64,000 nt of DNA from Nocardioides cavernae (lineage in GTDB: Bacteria > Actinomycetota > Actinomycetes > Propionibacteriales > Nocardioidaceae), in the NCBI RefSeq assembly GCF_016907475.1, contig NZ_JAFBCA010000001.1, forward strand, positions 1,922,001 through 1,986,000, read 5' to 3'. The translations under genes and the position numbers were made by a program. Positions 7,227-18,479 of the stretch are shown here, one piece after another (the stretch's first letter is position 1; every line of letters begins with the position of its first letter). Below the pieces are notes generated by a model. That model made no database searches, was not told the DNA's origin, and saw only the letters and a program-made list of their open reading frames with translations.

Positions 7227-9001
7227 CGGGGCGGCCTGACGCGCCGCTGCCTCCCGCGTGGCCCGACCGGGCCGCCTGGGGCACCGCGCCCTCCCTCCGC
7301 GCCTGGCAGCAGGCGGCGATGGACCACTACCAGTCCCGCCAGCCGCGCGACTTCCTCGCGGTCGCGACCCCCGGCGCCGGCAAGACCACCTTCGCGCTGA
7401 CCGTGGCGGCCGACCTGCTCAGCCGTCGCATCGTCGACCGGATCACGGTCGTGGCACCCACCGAGCACCTCAAGACCCAGTGGGCGGAGGCCGCCGCCCG
7501 GGCCGGCATCCCGATCGACCCGACCTACTCCGCGGGCAAGGGCCGGACCTCCGACGACTACGTCGGCATCGCGGTGACCTATGCCGGTGTCGCGGTCAAC
7601 CCGCTCGCGATGCGGATCCGCACCGAGCGCTTCAAGACGCTGGTGATCCTCGACGAGATCCACCACGCCGGCGACGCGCTGTCGTGGGGCGAGGGCGTCC
7701 GCGAGTCGTTCGACCCGGCCACCCGCCGGCTCGCGCTGACGGGGACGCCGTTCCGCTCCGACATCAACCCGATCCCGTTCGTCACCTACGCCCCCGGCGA
7801 CGACGGCATCCCCACCTCGTCGGCCGACTTCACCTACGGCTACGCCCACGCGCTCGCCGACCACGTCGTCCGCCCGGTGCTCTTCATGGCCTACTCCGGC
7901 GAGATGCAGTGGCGTACCCGCGCCGGCGACGAGGTCGTCGCCCGGCTCGGCGAGCCCTTGACCAAGGACATGCACGCCCAGGCGCTGCGTACGGCCCTCG
8001 ACCCGCGCGGGTCGTGGATCCCCGCCGTGCTGGAGGCGGCCGACCGGCGCCTGTCGGAGGTACGCCGGCACGTGCCCGACGCCGCCGGCCTGGTCATCGC
8101 CGGCGACCAGGAGACCGCCCGCGCCTACGCGGCGCTGCTGAAGAAGATCAGTGGCGAGACCCCGACCGTGGTGCTGTCGGACGAGAAGGGCTCCTCGAAG
8201 AAGATCGAGAAGTTCACCCACTCCGAGCAGCGCTGGATGGTCGCGGTCCGGATGGTGTCCGAGGGCGTCGACGTGCCGCGGCTGGCCGTCGGGGTCTGGG
8301 CGACGACGGTGTCGACGCCGCTGTTCTTCGCGCAGGCCGTGGGCCGCTTCGTGCGCGCCCGGTCGCGTGGCGAGACCGCGTCGGTGTTCCTGCCATCGGT
8401 GCCGCACCTGCTCGAGTTCGCCTCCGACATGGAGGCGCAGCGTGACCACGTGCTGGGCCGTCGGGTCAACGACGAGGACGACATCTTCGCCGCCGAGGAG
8501 GGCCTGCTCGCCGCGGCCAACGCCGAGGACGCCGCGTCTGGCGAGCTCGAGATGTCGTGGGAGGCCCTGGGCTCCACCGCGTCGTTCGACCACGTGCTCT
8601 ACGAGGGCGCGCAGTTCGGCCACTCGGGCGAGGTGATGGCCGGCTCGGAGGAGGAGATGGACTTCCTCGGCATCCCCGGCCTCCTTGAGGCCGACCAGGT
8701 GCGCGAGCTGCTGCACTCGCGCCAGAGCGAGCGCGCCCGCAAGCAGAAGGCCGACGGCGTCGGCGACCGCGTCGTCGACTCGGTGCAGGAGCTCAGCACG
8801 CACCAGCAGCTCGGCGTGCTGCGGCGCGAGCTCAACGGCCTCGTCGCCGCTTGGCACCACCGGACCGGTCAGGCGCACGGCATCACCCACAACGCGCTCC
8901 GCAAGGAGTGCGGCGGGCCGCCGGCGGCCGTCGCCAACGCCGACCAGCTGCACGAGCGGATCAACCGGATCCGCGAGTGGGCCGTGCGGAAGACCTCCTG
9001 A
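7223..9001 (+). CDS. DEAD/DEAH-box (SF2) helicase
   Basis: A 592-aa superfamily 2 helicase of the type III restriction-subunit-like group. Motif I is TPGAGKTTFAL (about residue 50), motif II is DEIHH in LVILDEIHHAG (about 147), and motif III is LTGTPFRSD (about 173). The C-terminal RecA lobe has SEGVDVPRLAVG and motif VI QAVGRFVRAR (about 370). It probably uses ATP to translocate on or unwind nucleic acid. It starts with GTG overlapping the DUF3039 stop. No nuclease or methylase partner is near, so a housekeeping or repair role is likelier than restriction. Confidence 0.88.
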   Translation: MTGRPDAPLPPAWPDRAAWGTAPSLRAWQQAAMDHYQSRQPRDFLAVATPGAGKTTFALTVAADLLSRRIVDRITVVAPTEHLKTQWAEAAARAGIPIDPTYSAGKGRTSDDYVGIAVTYAGVAVNPLAMRIRTERFKTLVILDEIHHAGDALSWGEGVRESFDPATRRLALTGTPFRSDINPIPFVTYAPGDDGIPTSSADFTYGYAHALADHVVRPVLFMAYSGEMQWRTRAGDEVVARLGEPLTKDMHAQALRTALDPRGSWIPAVLEAADRRLSEVRRHVPDAAGLVIAGDQETARAYAALLKKISGETPTVVLSDEKGSSKKIEKFTHSEQRWMVAVRMVSEGVDVPRLAVGVWATTVSTPLFFAQAVGRFVRARSRGETASVFLPSVPHLLEFASDMEAQRDHVLGRRVNDEDDIFAAEEGLLAAANAEDAASGELEMSWEALGSTASFDHVLYEGAQFGHSGEVMAGSEEEMDFLGIPGLLEADQVRELLHSRQSERARKQKADGVGDRVVDSVQELSTHQQLGVLRRELNGLVAAWHHRTGQAHGITHNALRKECGGPPAAVANADQLHERINRIREWAVRKTS

Positions 9002-9025
9002 GCCTGGATCCGTCATAGTGGCCCT

Positions 9026-9661
9026 GTGCCCACCGAGACCTCGCAGACGCTCGACCGCGGCCTGCGCGTCCTCCGCGTGCTGGCCGAGAGCCCCGAGGGG
9101 CTGACGGTCACCGAGCTCTCGAACCGCCTCCAGGTCAACCGCACGGTCGTCTACCGGCTGATCAGCACGCTCGAGCAGCACGGGCTGGTCCGCCGCGACG
9201 CGCGCTCCCGGCTCTTCGTCGGGCTCGGCGTGCTGCACCTGGCCAGCGGTGTGCAGCCCCTCCTGCGCGACCTCGCCATGCCGGTGCTGCGCGGGCTCGC
9301 GGAGTCGCTCGGCTCGACCGCCCACCTCACCGTGGCCGACGGGGAGGAGGCGCTCGCGCTGGCCGTGGTCGAGCCGTCGTGGACCGACTTCCACGTGTCC
9401 TACCGGGTCGGCGCACGCCACCCGCTGACGCAGGGCGCGGCCGGCAAGGCCATCGGACTGGTCGATCGGGACGAGGCGGCGTACGCCGTCACGAGCGGCG
9501 AGCTGCAGACCGGCGCACGGGGCCTTGCCGCCCCCGTGCGGGGCGTCGAAGGACTGCGCGCCAGCGTCGGCGTCGTGACCCTCGACGGCGCCATCGACGA
9601 GGACGTCGTGGCGCCCCAGGTGATCGCGGCCGCTGCGGCCGTCGCCGAACGGCTCAGGTGA
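9026..9661 (+). CDS. IclR-family transcriptional regulator
   Basis: A 211-aa protein. The N-terminal winged helix (about residues 5-65) has LDRGLRVLRVLAESPEGLTV and NRTVVYRLISTLEQHGLVRR. The effector domain follows, with RHPLTQGAAGKAIG. It is shorter than the usual 250 residues because the C-terminal part of the effector domain is condensed. GTG start. It lies 24 bp after the helicase and may share its transcript. A strong hairpin follows the stop. Ligand unknown. Confidence 0.85.
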   Translation: MPTETSQTLDRGLRVLRVLAESPEGLTVTELSNRLQVNRTVVYRLISTLEQHGLVRRDARSRLFVGLGVLHLASGVQPLLRDLAMPVLRGLAESLGSTAHLTVADGEEALALAVVEPSWTDFHVSYRVGARHPLTQGAAGKAIGLVDRDEAAYAVTSGELQTGARGLAAPVRGVEGLRASVGVVTLDGAIDEDVVAPQVIAAAAAVAERLR

Positions 9662-9663
9662 GA

Positions 9664-9689
9664 CGGGCGGGGGCTGGTGCCCCCGCCCG
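9664..9689. terminator. Bidirectional hairpin terminator
   Basis: A perfect 10-bp stem, CGGGCGGGGG with CCCCCGCCCG, and a 6-nt loop, between the convergent IclR gene and the secreted protein gene. It probably serves both. Confidence 0.8.
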
Positions 9690-9697
9690 CCACGTCG

Positions 9698-10591
9698 TCA
9701 GCGGCAGGTGACCTCCACCCGGTAGGTGATGTCGGACCCGGCCCGCCAGGTCGCGACGTCCACCGAGACCTGGTAGAGCCCGTCCTTGCCGGCACGGACG
9801 TTCTCGCCGCGTGCGCCGCGCACCTTGCTGATGACGCACCCGGCCTGGTCGCCCACGGTCACGACGTGGGTGCCCGGCTCGACCGCCTCGATGTGGGCCT
9901 CGCGGAAGGCCAGCAGCTCGGGTGCGTACTCGGAGAACTTCACGTTGGACGCGCCGTTGGTGTCGGTCCAGTAGGCGGCCATCCCGAGCTGCGCGACGCC
10001 GTTCTTCCAGAAGCGAGCGTCGATCTCGACGGTCGCGTCCTCGCGGACCTTGAAGTTGTCGGTCTTGCTCTGCCCCGGCACGAAGCAGTGCTTGTTGCCG
10101 GGAGCGTCGCAGTCGAGCGACGTGGTGGGAGTGACCCAGGCCTTGTAGACGCCACCGTTGTTGGGCGTGTCGGCAAAGGGCCACAGCTGCACCGTCGCCC
10201 CGCCGTCCTCGCCGTCGGTCCCGGTCACGTGCGCGCACGCGCCACTCGGGGTGACGCCCTGGATGACGCCGCCGAGCACCGTGAGCTGGCGGCAGGCCAC
10301 GTCGTCCTCCGAGAGGAGGACCTTGCCGCTGGGGTCGGTGACCTGGAACGAGTAGGTGCCGTCGGGCAGGCCCGCGGCGTCGTCGGGGGCGTTGATGCCG
10401 GGACCGCCGTTGAGGTAGACGTCCCGCTTGTTGGCGTAGTGGTTGAGGTTGACCGGCACGCCGGTGGCGTCGGTCGTGAAGATCGCGCCCTTGACGGGAG
10501 CGGGATCGGGGGCAGCAGAGGACGGCTGGGCCGCCACGAGGAGGGCGGCCATCGAGACCAGGGCCGCCGCGACAGCAGATGTTCGAGACAT
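9698..10591 (-). CDS. Secreted protein of unknown function
   Basis: A 297-aa exported protein with a signal peptide ending near SSAAPD (about residue 27). The body is rich in beta-prone segments and has several cysteines (ACRQL, GACAHV, LDCDAP, KHCFVP, GCVISK, VTCR), probably disulfide-linked outside the cell. The segments VYLNGGP, LPDGTYSFQVTDPSG and KTDNFKVRED recur, as far as I recall, in a family of secreted bacterial proteins with no assigned role. No catalytic or membrane motif was seen. Confidence 0.7.
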   Translation of the reverse strand: MSRTSAVAAALVSMAALLVAAQPSSAAPDPAPVKGAIFTTDATGVPVNLNHYANKRDVYLNGGPGINAPDDAAGLPDGTYSFQVTDPSGKVLLSEDDVACRQLTVLGGVIQGVTPSGACAHVTGTDGEDGGATVQLWPFADTPNNGGVYKAWVTPTTSLDCDAPGNKHCFVPGQSKTDNFKVREDATVEIDARFWKNGVAQLGMAAYWTDTNGASNVKFSEYAPELLAFREAHIEAVEPGTHVVTVGDQAGCVISKVRGARGENVRAGKDGLYQVSVDVATWRAGSDITYRVEVTCR

Positions 10592-10676
10592 GACACTCCT
10601 AAGGGGGGGATGAGTGACCGAGATGTCGCAGGATCTTCGACGCTAGGTCGCCCCCGCCCCGGGGGCATCGCCACAA

Positions 10677-12479
<1,803 letters not shown>

Positions 12480-12505
12480 TGTGACGAGCAGCGACTGACG
12501 ACCAC

Positions 12506-12645
12506 CCGAGCGGTGGCCCACCCACATTCCGGAAGCCCGGAAGGTGGGTGGGCCACCGCTCGAGCCGTCTGGCCGGTGTGTCGCCGCCTGGGCGGTGCCC
12601 GGGCCACGTTCGACGTACGTGGAATGTGGCTGGGGCACCGCTCGG
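12506..12645. repeat. Two tandem palindromes built from one repeat arm
   Basis: The first hairpin has 18-bp perfect arms (12507-12524 and 12545-12562), and pairing continues inward with one mismatch. The second (about 12588-12645) is imperfect. Its right arm, read on the minus strand, matches the first left arm in all but a few of about 25 positions (CCGAGCGGTG..CCA..CACATTCC). Four arms thus alternate in orientation. The first hairpin, 28 bp after hpd, may also terminate transcription. Confidence 0.7.
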
Positions 12646-12667
12646 CGCCGGCCCTAGGCTGAGGCGC

Positions 12668-13471
12668 ATGATGATCCGACCGGCCGAGCTGGCCGCGATC
12701 AAGGCCGGCACCCTCGACCTGGCGTTCCGTCGGTGGGCGAAGCCTCGCGTGGTCGTCGGCACCCGGATGCGCACCGGCGTCGGGGTGATCGAGGTGACGA
12801 GCCTGGACCAGGTCAGCGTGTCGAGCCTGCGCGCGGACGACGCCCGCCGCGCCGGTGCGCCCTCGCTGGGGGCGCTCAAGAAGGCACTGTCGGCCCGTTC
12901 GGAGGACCCCGCCTGGCGGATCGGGTTGGCGTACGCCGGTCCCGACCCGCGCGAGGCGCTGCGGGCCGCCGTGCCGGACGCCGACGAGATCGCGACGATC
13001 ACCGCCCGGCTCGACCGCCTCGACGCCGCGTCGTCGTACGGCGCGTGGACCCGGGAGACGCTCGACCTGATCGACCTCAACCCGACCGTGCGCGCACCCG
13101 ACCTGGCCGCCCGGGTGGGGCGCGAGACGGCGGACTTCAAGAAGGACGTGCGCAAGCTCAAGGAGCTCGGCCTCACCGAGTCGCTCGCCATCGGCTACCT
13201 GCTCTCCCCGCGCGGCGAGGCAGTCGTCGACACCGGTCTCCCGGCGCCGCGCGAGCGCACACCCCGGGAGATCGGGACCCCGCTGCCGAGGAACATCGGT
13301 GCACCGGCCACGCGCGCGTTGCGCGAGGTGGGGGTGACGACGCTGGAGCAGGTGGTCGACCACAGTGCCGCGGACCTGGCGGCGATGCACGGCGTCGGGC
13401 CCATCGCGATCAGTCGGCTGCGCGAGGCGCTGGCCGAGCGGGGGAGTCGCCTCGCCGACGACCAGGCCTGA
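12668..13471 (+). CDS. ASCH-like / winged-helix / HhH protein
   Basis: A 267-aa protein I read as three parts. The N-terminus (about 1-60; RPAELAAIKAGTLDLAFR, VVVGTRMRTGVGVIEVTS) resembles an ASCH/PUA-like RNA-binding barrel. The middle (about 120-185; PDLAARVGRETADFKKDV, LKELGLTESL, YLLSPRGEAVV) resembles a winged helix. The C-terminus (about 205-260; ATRALREVGVTTLEQV, AAMHGVGPIAISRLREAL) is a helix-hairpin-helix like that of the RNA polymerase alpha tail. A nucleic-acid role is likely but not known. The start is the first of two adjacent ATGs at 12668. Confidence 0.6.
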   Translation: MMIRPAELAAIKAGTLDLAFRRWAKPRVVVGTRMRTGVGVIEVTSLDQVSVSSLRADDARRAGAPSLGALKKALSARSEDPAWRIGLAYAGPDPREALRAAVPDADEIATITARLDRLDAASSYGAWTRETLDLIDLNPTVRAPDLAARVGRETADFKKDVRKLKELGLTESLAIGYLLSPRGEAVVDTGLPAPRERTPREIGTPLPRNIGAPATRALREVGVTTLEQVVDHSAADLAAMHGVGPIAISRLREALAERGSRLADDQA

Positions 13472-13494
13472 CTCGGACTGAGGCCGCCCACGGC

Positions 13495-14094
13495 TCAGTG
13501 CGCGATGAGCCCCACGCCGAGGGTGCCCATCACGACGGCGATCCCCGAGTCGAGGACGCGCCAGGCGCCGGGGCGGGCGAAGAGACCGCGCAGCAGGCGG
13601 GCGCCGTAGCCCAGGCCGAAGAACCAGAGCACGCTGGCGACGAGCGTGCCGGTCAGGAACCACCAGCGGTCGGTGCCGAAGCTGTTGGCCACCGTGCCGA
13701 GCATGAGCACGGCGTCGAGGTAGAAGTGCGGGTTGAGCCAGGTCAGGGCGAGGGTGAGCAGCACCGCCCGACCGGCGGTGAGCGAGGTCGACTCGCCCGC
13801 CTCGAGCGCCGCCGGTCGCCACGCGCGCATCGCTGCGTGCACACCGAACGCGATCAGGTAGAGCCCACCGAGCAGCTGCGCCACCGGCAGGATCCCGGGC
13901 CACCGCTCGAGCACCACTCCCAGGCCGGCCACGCCCGCGGTGATCGCGACGACGTCCGAGACGAGGCAGGTCAGCACGATCGGCAGGACGTGCTCGCCGC
14001 GGATCCCCTGACGGAGGAGGAACGCGTTCTGTGCGCCGATGGCGACGATGAGGGCGAGTCCGGTGAGCAGACCGGTGAGAGCAACCTGGAACAT
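13495..14094 (-). CDS. LysE/ArgO-family amino acid exporter
   Basis: A 199-aa membrane protein with about five or six hydrophobic segments and the family N-terminal block GLALIVAIGAQNAFLLRQGI, plus LTWLNPHFYLDAVLMLG in the middle. LysE/ArgO proteins export lysine and arginine. The ATG at 14094 matches the family N-terminus; upstream in-frame codons run into the promoter region. It is divergent from an ArgP/LysG-type LysR gene 72 bp away, the same arrangement as Corynebacterium lysE-lysG, so basic amino acids likely induce it. Confidence 0.88.
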   Translation of the reverse strand: MFQVALTGLLTGLALIVAIGAQNAFLLRQGIRGEHVLPIVLTCLVSDVVAITAGVAGLGVVLERWPGILPVAQLLGGLYLIAFGVHAAMRAWRPAALEAGESTSLTAGRAVLLTLALTWLNPHFYLDAVLMLGTVANSFGTDRWWFLTGTLVASVLWFFGLGYGARLLRGLFARPGAWRVLDSGIAVVMGTLGVGLIAH

Positions 14095-14166
14095 GAGGAC
14101 AACGCTAGGTCGCTGGGTGTGTTCAATCCAGCGAAGGATTCTGAGCAATCATTAGGATGTCTAAGT

Positions 14167-15078
14167 ATGAAAGACATCACCCAGCTGGACCCTGTGGCCC
14201 TGCGCACACTGGCCGTCGCCGTGCGGCTCGGCACCTTCGAGGCAGCCGCCCGCGAGCTGCACGTCACGCCCTCCGCGGTGAGCCAGCGGATCAAGGCGCT
14301 CGAGACCAGGATCGGCCGCGTCCTGCTGCACCGGGTCAAGCCGCTGGAGCCCACCGAGGCCGGTCTGGTGCTGGTGCGCCTGGCCACGCAGACCGAGCTC
14401 CTGGAGCGGGAGGCCGTCGCCGAGCTGGTCGAGGAGCCCGACGCGAGCGGGACGTCGTACGCCTCGCTCCCGATCGCGGTCAACGCGGACGCGCTCTACG
14501 GATGGTTCGTCGACGCCCTCGCCGAGGTGCAGTCGCGGCACCGCGTGGTCTTCGAGGTGGTGCGCGAGGACCACACCCGCACCGCGGAGCGGCTGCGTCG
14601 CGGAGAGGTGGTGGCGGCGATCACCGGGGAGCCCAAGCCGGTGCCGGGGTGCCGCGTGGTGCGCCTCGGCCGGCTCAGGTACGCCGCGGTCGCGACCCGC
14701 GACTTCCACGCCACCCACTTCGCCGACGGCGTGGGGTCCGGCACGCTCGGCGAGGCGCCGATCGTGGCCTTCGACCGGAGCGACTCGCTGCAGCACGACT
14801 TCATCCGCCGGGTGACCCGTCGTCACCTCGCGCCGCCGGTGACCTACCTCCCGTCGGTGCGCGAGTTCGACCGCGCGATACGGGTGGGCATGGGGTGGGG
14901 GCTCCTGCCGGAGTCCGACGTCGTCGACCAGCTCGATCGCGGCGAGCTCGTCGAGCTGGTGCCGGGCCGGCGCCCCGAGGTGCCGCTGTTCTGGCAGCAC
15001 TGGCGGCTGGGGTCAGCGTTGGTCGACGACCTCACCGACGCGGTGGTGGGTGCAGCTCGCGGCTGGATGTCCGGCTGA
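14167..15078 (+). CDS. LysR-type regulator, LysG/ArgP group
   Basis: A 303-aa LysR protein. The N-terminal HTH has LRTLAVAVRLGTFEAAAREL and VTPSAVSQRIKALETRIGR. The substrate domain has the ArgP-type run LPIAVNADALYGWFVDAL, VFEVVREDH, VAAITGEPKPVPGCRVVRLG and FDRSDSLQHDF. ArgP/LysG proteins sense lysine/arginine and activate the exporter gene. Its divergent placement with the lysE-like gene supports this. The start is the ATG at 14167; the intergenic region is AT-rich compared with its surroundings. Confidence 0.88.
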   Translation: MKDITQLDPVALRTLAVAVRLGTFEAAARELHVTPSAVSQRIKALETRIGRVLLHRVKPLEPTEAGLVLVRLATQTELLEREAVAELVEEPDASGTSYASLPIAVNADALYGWFVDALAEVQSRHRVVFEVVREDHTRTAERLRRGEVVAAITGEPKPVPGCRVVRLGRLRYAAVATRDFHATHFADGVGSGTLGEAPIVAFDRSDSLQHDFIRRVTRRHLAPPVTYLPSVREFDRAIRVGMGWGLLPESDVVDQLDRGELVELVPGRRPEVPLFWQHWRLGSALVDDLTDAVVGAARGWMSG

Positions 15079-15199
15079 GCCCGGTCCACACGCCCGCTCG
15101 GACAAGATGTCGTGATTCCCCTGACAGGCACGAGAGCCGGACCTAGGCTCCGAGCGAGATCGAGCACGGAGCTCGTCACGATCTGATCGGGGAAACCCA

Positions 15200-16009
15200 G
15201 TGGCCCGTCGTCGGAGCGCAACGTGGGCGTCCGCCCTCTGCGTCGGTCTGGTGCTCACCCTCAACGCCTGCGGGGGGTCCGGCGAGGCCGCCGCCACCAA
15301 GGGCGACGACTTCATGATGGAGGGCGAGAAGCTCGAGGCACTGAACGGCCAGGTCGCCAAGATGGGCATCGTGGAGTGGCACGGCCAGCTGCTCACCAAG
15401 AACCCCGACACCGGGGGCAAGCGCATCTTCGACCTCGACGGCCGCTACAGCCCGTCGACGGGCTACAGCGAGCTGTCGATGGACTCCGCGATCGGCGGCG
15501 ACGTCCAGCAGGTCGACTACCTCGTCGTCGCGGGCCGCACCTACTTCAACAGCGAGGTCTGGGGCCCCAACGCCGCGGACTGCTGGGCCGACATCACCGA
15601 GGACAAGGAGGGACGCAGCTGGGCGCTGCCGACCGACCTCGACCCGACCTGGCCCGTCACCGCGGCCCGGGCCGTCAAGCTCGCCGGCGACGGCGTCGCC
15701 GTCGGGGTGCCTGCCAAGGCTGTGCTGACGGGCATGCCGCGTGGCCTCTTCCCGTCCGTGCCGGCGGCCCTCGACGACATCGAGGCCAGGGCGGTCGTCA
15801 CCCCGCACGGGCACCTGATCGAGGTGGGCGTGGACGTCCTGAACATGTGGAACGCCCTCCCCGCGGAGGAGCTCGCCGCCATCGACACCCGCAGGGCCGG
15901 CTGGTGGGCGATGACGATGAAGGAGTCGCCGGACGGCGCGAGCATCACGCCGCCCAAGTACGTCTTCGACCCCGCGGTCACCCCGCCCAGCCAGTGCAAG
16001 CGGCCCTGA
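15200..16009 (+). CDS. Lipoprotein of unknown function
   Basis: A 269-aa protein starting with GTG. The signal peptide ends in lipobox LNAC (Cys near residue 24), so it should be anchored to the outer face of the membrane. The body has beta-prone blocks such as RIFDLDGRYSPSTGYSELSM, VDYLVVAGRTYFNSEVW and EVGVDVLNMWNALP, reminiscent of LppX/LprG-type or DUF-type actinobacterial lipoproteins, but I cannot place it firmly. No catalytic motif seen. It is convergent with the ABC transporter operon 30 bp away. Confidence 0.65.
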   Translation: MARRRSATWASALCVGLVLTLNACGGSGEAAATKGDDFMMEGEKLEALNGQVAKMGIVEWHGQLLTKNPDTGGKRIFDLDGRYSPSTGYSELSMDSAIGGDVQQVDYLVVAGRTYFNSEVWGPNAADCWADITEDKEGRSWALPTDLDPTWPVTAARAVKLAGDGVAVGVPAKAVLTGMPRGLFPSVPAALDDIEARAVVTPHGHLIEVGVDVLNMWNALPAEELAAIDTRRAGWWAMTMKESPDGASITPPKYVFDPAVTPPSQCKRP

Positions 16010-16039
16010 CCGGCTGACCCATCGGCGAACGGTGCGGCG

Positions 16040-16807
16040 CTAGAGCACCTTCGACAGGAACGACTGCGTCCGCTCGTGGCGGGGATCGGCGAGCACCTCG
16101 CGCGGGTCGCCCTCCTCGACGATCACACCGTCGTCCATGAAGACGAGGTTGTCGCCCACCTCGCGCGCGAAGCCCATCTCGTGGGTGACCACCATCATCG
16201 TCATGCCCTCGGATGCCAGGTCCTTCATGACCGCCAGCACGTCACCGACCAGCTCCGGGTCGAGCGCCGACGTGGGCTCGTCGAAGAGCATCATGTCGGG
16301 GCTCATCGACAGTGCCCGGGCTATCGCGACGCGCTGTGACTGCCCGCCGGACAGGTGTGCCGGGTAGGCCGACTCCTTCTCGGCCAGCCCGACCTTGACC
16401 AGGTTGGCGCGGGCGATCTCGACCGCCTCGTCCTTGCTGCGGCCCTTGACCTTCTGCTGCGCGATGGTGAGGTTGCGCAGCACCGTCATGTGGGGGAAGA
16501 GGTTGAACTGCTGGAAGACCATCCCGATCCGCGACCGCAGCTTGTCGACGTCGGCGTCGGGATCGGTGATCTCGTCACCTTCCACGAAGATGCGGCCGCT
16601 GGTGGGGGTCTCCAGCATGTTGACGCAGCGCAGCAACGTCGACTTGCCGGAGCCCGACGGTCCGATGACGCAGACGACCTGGCCCTGACCGACGTGGAAG
16701 TCGATGCCCTTGAGCACCTCGTTGTCGCCGAAGTACTTGTGCAGGTCCTGGACGTCGATCGCGGCAGCGGCCCGGTCGGCCGAGCGGTCGGTGGGGTGGG
16801 TGGTCAT
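16040..16807 (-). CDS. Polar amino acid ABC transporter, ATP-binding protein
   Basis: A 255-aa ATPase of the GlnQ/HisP group. Walker A is [13 protein letters not shown], the Q-loop is [12 protein letters not shown], the signature is [15 protein letters not shown], and Walker B is [14 protein letters not shown] followed by VTHEMGFA. It couples ATP hydrolysis to uptake of a polar amino acid, probably glutamate/glutamine-like by family. Its ATG shares one base with the permease stop (TGATG), so the two are translationally coupled. Last gene of a three-gene operon. Confidence 0.92.
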   Translation of the reverse strand: MTTHPTDRSADRAAAAIDVQDLHKYFGDNEVLKGIDFHVGQGQVVCVIGPSGSGKSTLLRCVNMLETPTSGRIFVEGDEITDPDADVDKLRSRIGMVFQQFNLFPHMTVLRNLTIAQQKVKGRSKDEAVEIARANLVKVGLAEKESAYPAHLSGGQSQRVAIARALSMSPDMMLFDEPTSALDPELVGDVLAVMKDLASEGMTMMVVTHEMGFAREVGDNLVFMDDGVIVEEGDPREVLADPRHERTQSFLSKVL

Positions 16808-17598
16808 CAGCGGGCCCTCTCCGCGCGGCTCTCCATGCGGCGTACGACGATCGACAGCGGCACGGTGATCAGCAGGTAGCACAGCCCGATCACGATGATC
16901 GGGGTGAGGTTCGAGGCGGAGTTCATGCCCTCGCGGCCGAACTTGGTGAGCTCGTAGCCCGACAGCGAGAGGCCGAGGATGTAGACGAGCGAGGAGTCCT
17001 TCGTGAGCAGGATCAGCTCGTTGGTCAACGGCGGGAGGATGATGCGGAACGCCTGGGGGACGACCACGCTGATCATGGCCCTGCTGTGCGACATGCCGAG
17101 CGACCGCGCAGCCTCCATCTGACCCTCCGGCACCGCCTGGATGCCGGCACGGATGGTCTCCGCCATGTAGGCGCCGCCGACGAGGCCGAGAGCCAGGGTG
17201 ACGACCCCCAGGTTGCCGAAGGGGATCTCGTAGTTGGGGAAGGCGAGGTTGAAGCCCACGCTGAGCGCGATGAAGACGACCAGCGCGGGCAGCCCCCGGA
17301 ACAGCTCGATGATGCCGGTCGCGATCCACCGGTAGGGCCCCACGCTCGACAGGCGCATCAGCGCCAGCACCAGCCCGAGCACGAGCCCGAACGTGAAGCC
17401 GCACGCCGTGTAGATGATCGTGTTCTTGAGCGCGATGGTCAGGACGTCGGGGAACTGCTCCTTGACCAGGTCCCAGTCCCAGAACGCGCGCTGGATCTGC
17501 TCCCAGTCGGCAATGAACACGATGGCCAGCAGCACGGCCACCAGCACGGCGTACTGGACGTAGCGCCACCGGGCGGCGCGCTGACGGGGACTCGCCAT
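16807..17598 (-). CDS. Polar amino acid ABC transporter, permease
   Basis: A 263-aa inner-membrane protein of the HisM/GlnP family with five or six hydrophobic segments. The ATPase-docking EAA loop reads [20 protein letters not shown] (about residues 150-170). The N-terminal [10 protein letters not shown] and [12 protein letters not shown] blocks are typical. A single permease gene suggests a homodimer. It lies between the binding-protein and ATPase genes on the same strand. Confidence 0.92.
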   Translation of the reverse strand: MASPRQRAARWRYVQYAVLVAVLLAIVFIADWEQIQRAFWDWDLVKEQFPDVLTIALKNTIIYTACGFTFGLVLGLVLALMRLSSVGPYRWIATGIIELFRGLPALVVFIALSVGFNLAFPNYEIPFGNLGVVTLALGLVGGAYMAETIRAGIQAVPEGQMEAARSLGMSHSRAMISVVVPQAFRIILPPLTNELILLTKDSSLVYILGLSLSGYELTKFGREGMNSASNLTPIIVIGLCYLLITVPLSIVVRRMESRAERAR

Positions 17599-17637
17599 GG
17601 GCTCACATCACCTTGGTCGGGAGGGGCTGGGGAGGCG

Positions 17638-18426
17638 TCACTCGGTGGGGGCGGTGCCGAACCACTTCTCGTAGACCGCGTCGTAGTCGTCGCTCGCGAT
17701 GCCGTCGTTGATGGCGGCGAGCAGCTCGTCGTTGCCGCCCTTCTTCACCGAGAAGCCGTACTCCTCGCCCGTCTCGAACTCGGTGACCACCTCGACGTCG
17801 TCGTTCTGGCTGACGAAGTAGTTGAGCAGGCCGTTGTCGTTGACGCCGGCGTCGGTCTTGCCGGTCCGGACTGCCTGCTGCATCAGGGAGGAGTCCTCGA
17901 AGGAGATGATCTCCGCGTCCTCGGGCGCGTTCTCCCGCACGTAGTCGGCGCCGGTCGTGCCGTCCTGGACCGCGATCTTCTTGCCGGCCAGGTCGTCCAA
18001 CGAGGTGATGCCGGAGCCGGTCTTGGTCATCAGGGCCTGCGTTGCCGTGAAGTAGGGGTCGGTGAAGTCCATGACGGCGGCGCGCTCGTCGGTGATCGTC
18101 ATGGCGCCGGCGCCGACGTCGCACTTGTCGGTGTTGAGGGCCTCACCCGTGGTGATGGTCTCCCACGCGACGTCGAGGACCTCGGTCTCGAGCCCCTCGT
18201 TCTTGGCGGCGATCTCCAGCACGCCCGGGTCGAAGCCGACGACCTCGCCGCCCTCGGTGAACTCGAAGGGCTCGTAGGGGAGGTGCGTGCAGATGGTCAG
18301 CGTGCCCTCCTTGACGAGCTCGATGCCCGACTCGGTGGTCGTGGAGGTGTCCTCCTTGGCGCATCCGGCGGCAGAGAGTGCAAGGGCGGCGGCGCTGAGG
18401 GCAGTGACGAGGGTCCGAGTCTTCAT
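17638..18426 (-). CDS. Amino acid ABC transporter, substrate-binding lipoprotein
   Basis: A 262-aa solute-binding protein. The signal peptide ends in lipobox SAAGC (Cys near 22). The family 3 binding fold shows LTICTHLPYEPFEF, VGFDPGVLEIAA, CDVGAGAMTITDERAAVMDF and the inter-lobe region DLAGKKIAVQDGTTGADYV. It captures the amino acid outside the membrane for the downstream permease and ATPase. The ATG at 18426 was chosen over one 9 bp upstream. First gene of the operon; the promoter should lie in the 53 bp shared with the divergent DUF1697 gene. Confidence 0.92.
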   Translation of the reverse strand: MKTRTLVTALSAAALALSAAGCAKEDTSTTTESGIELVKEGTLTICTHLPYEPFEFTEGGEVVGFDPGVLEIAAKNEGLETEVLDVAWETITTGEALNTDKCDVGAGAMTITDERAAVMDFTDPYFTATQALMTKTGSGITSLDDLAGKKIAVQDGTTGADYVRENAPEDAEIISFEDSSLMQQAVRTGKTDAGVNDNGLLNYFVSQNDDVEVVTEFETGEEYGFSVKKGGNDELLAAINDGIASDDYDAVYEKWFGTAPTE

Positions 18427-18479
18427 GGGGCTCACCCTAGACCCGTCCGACCCGGTCTCCGGGCAGGCATACTCCCGGT

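Noticed and set aside
7223..9001. SF2 helicase considered as a restriction-system subunit
   Set aside because: No methylase or nuclease partner; coupled to DUF3039 in an ordinary chromosomal region.
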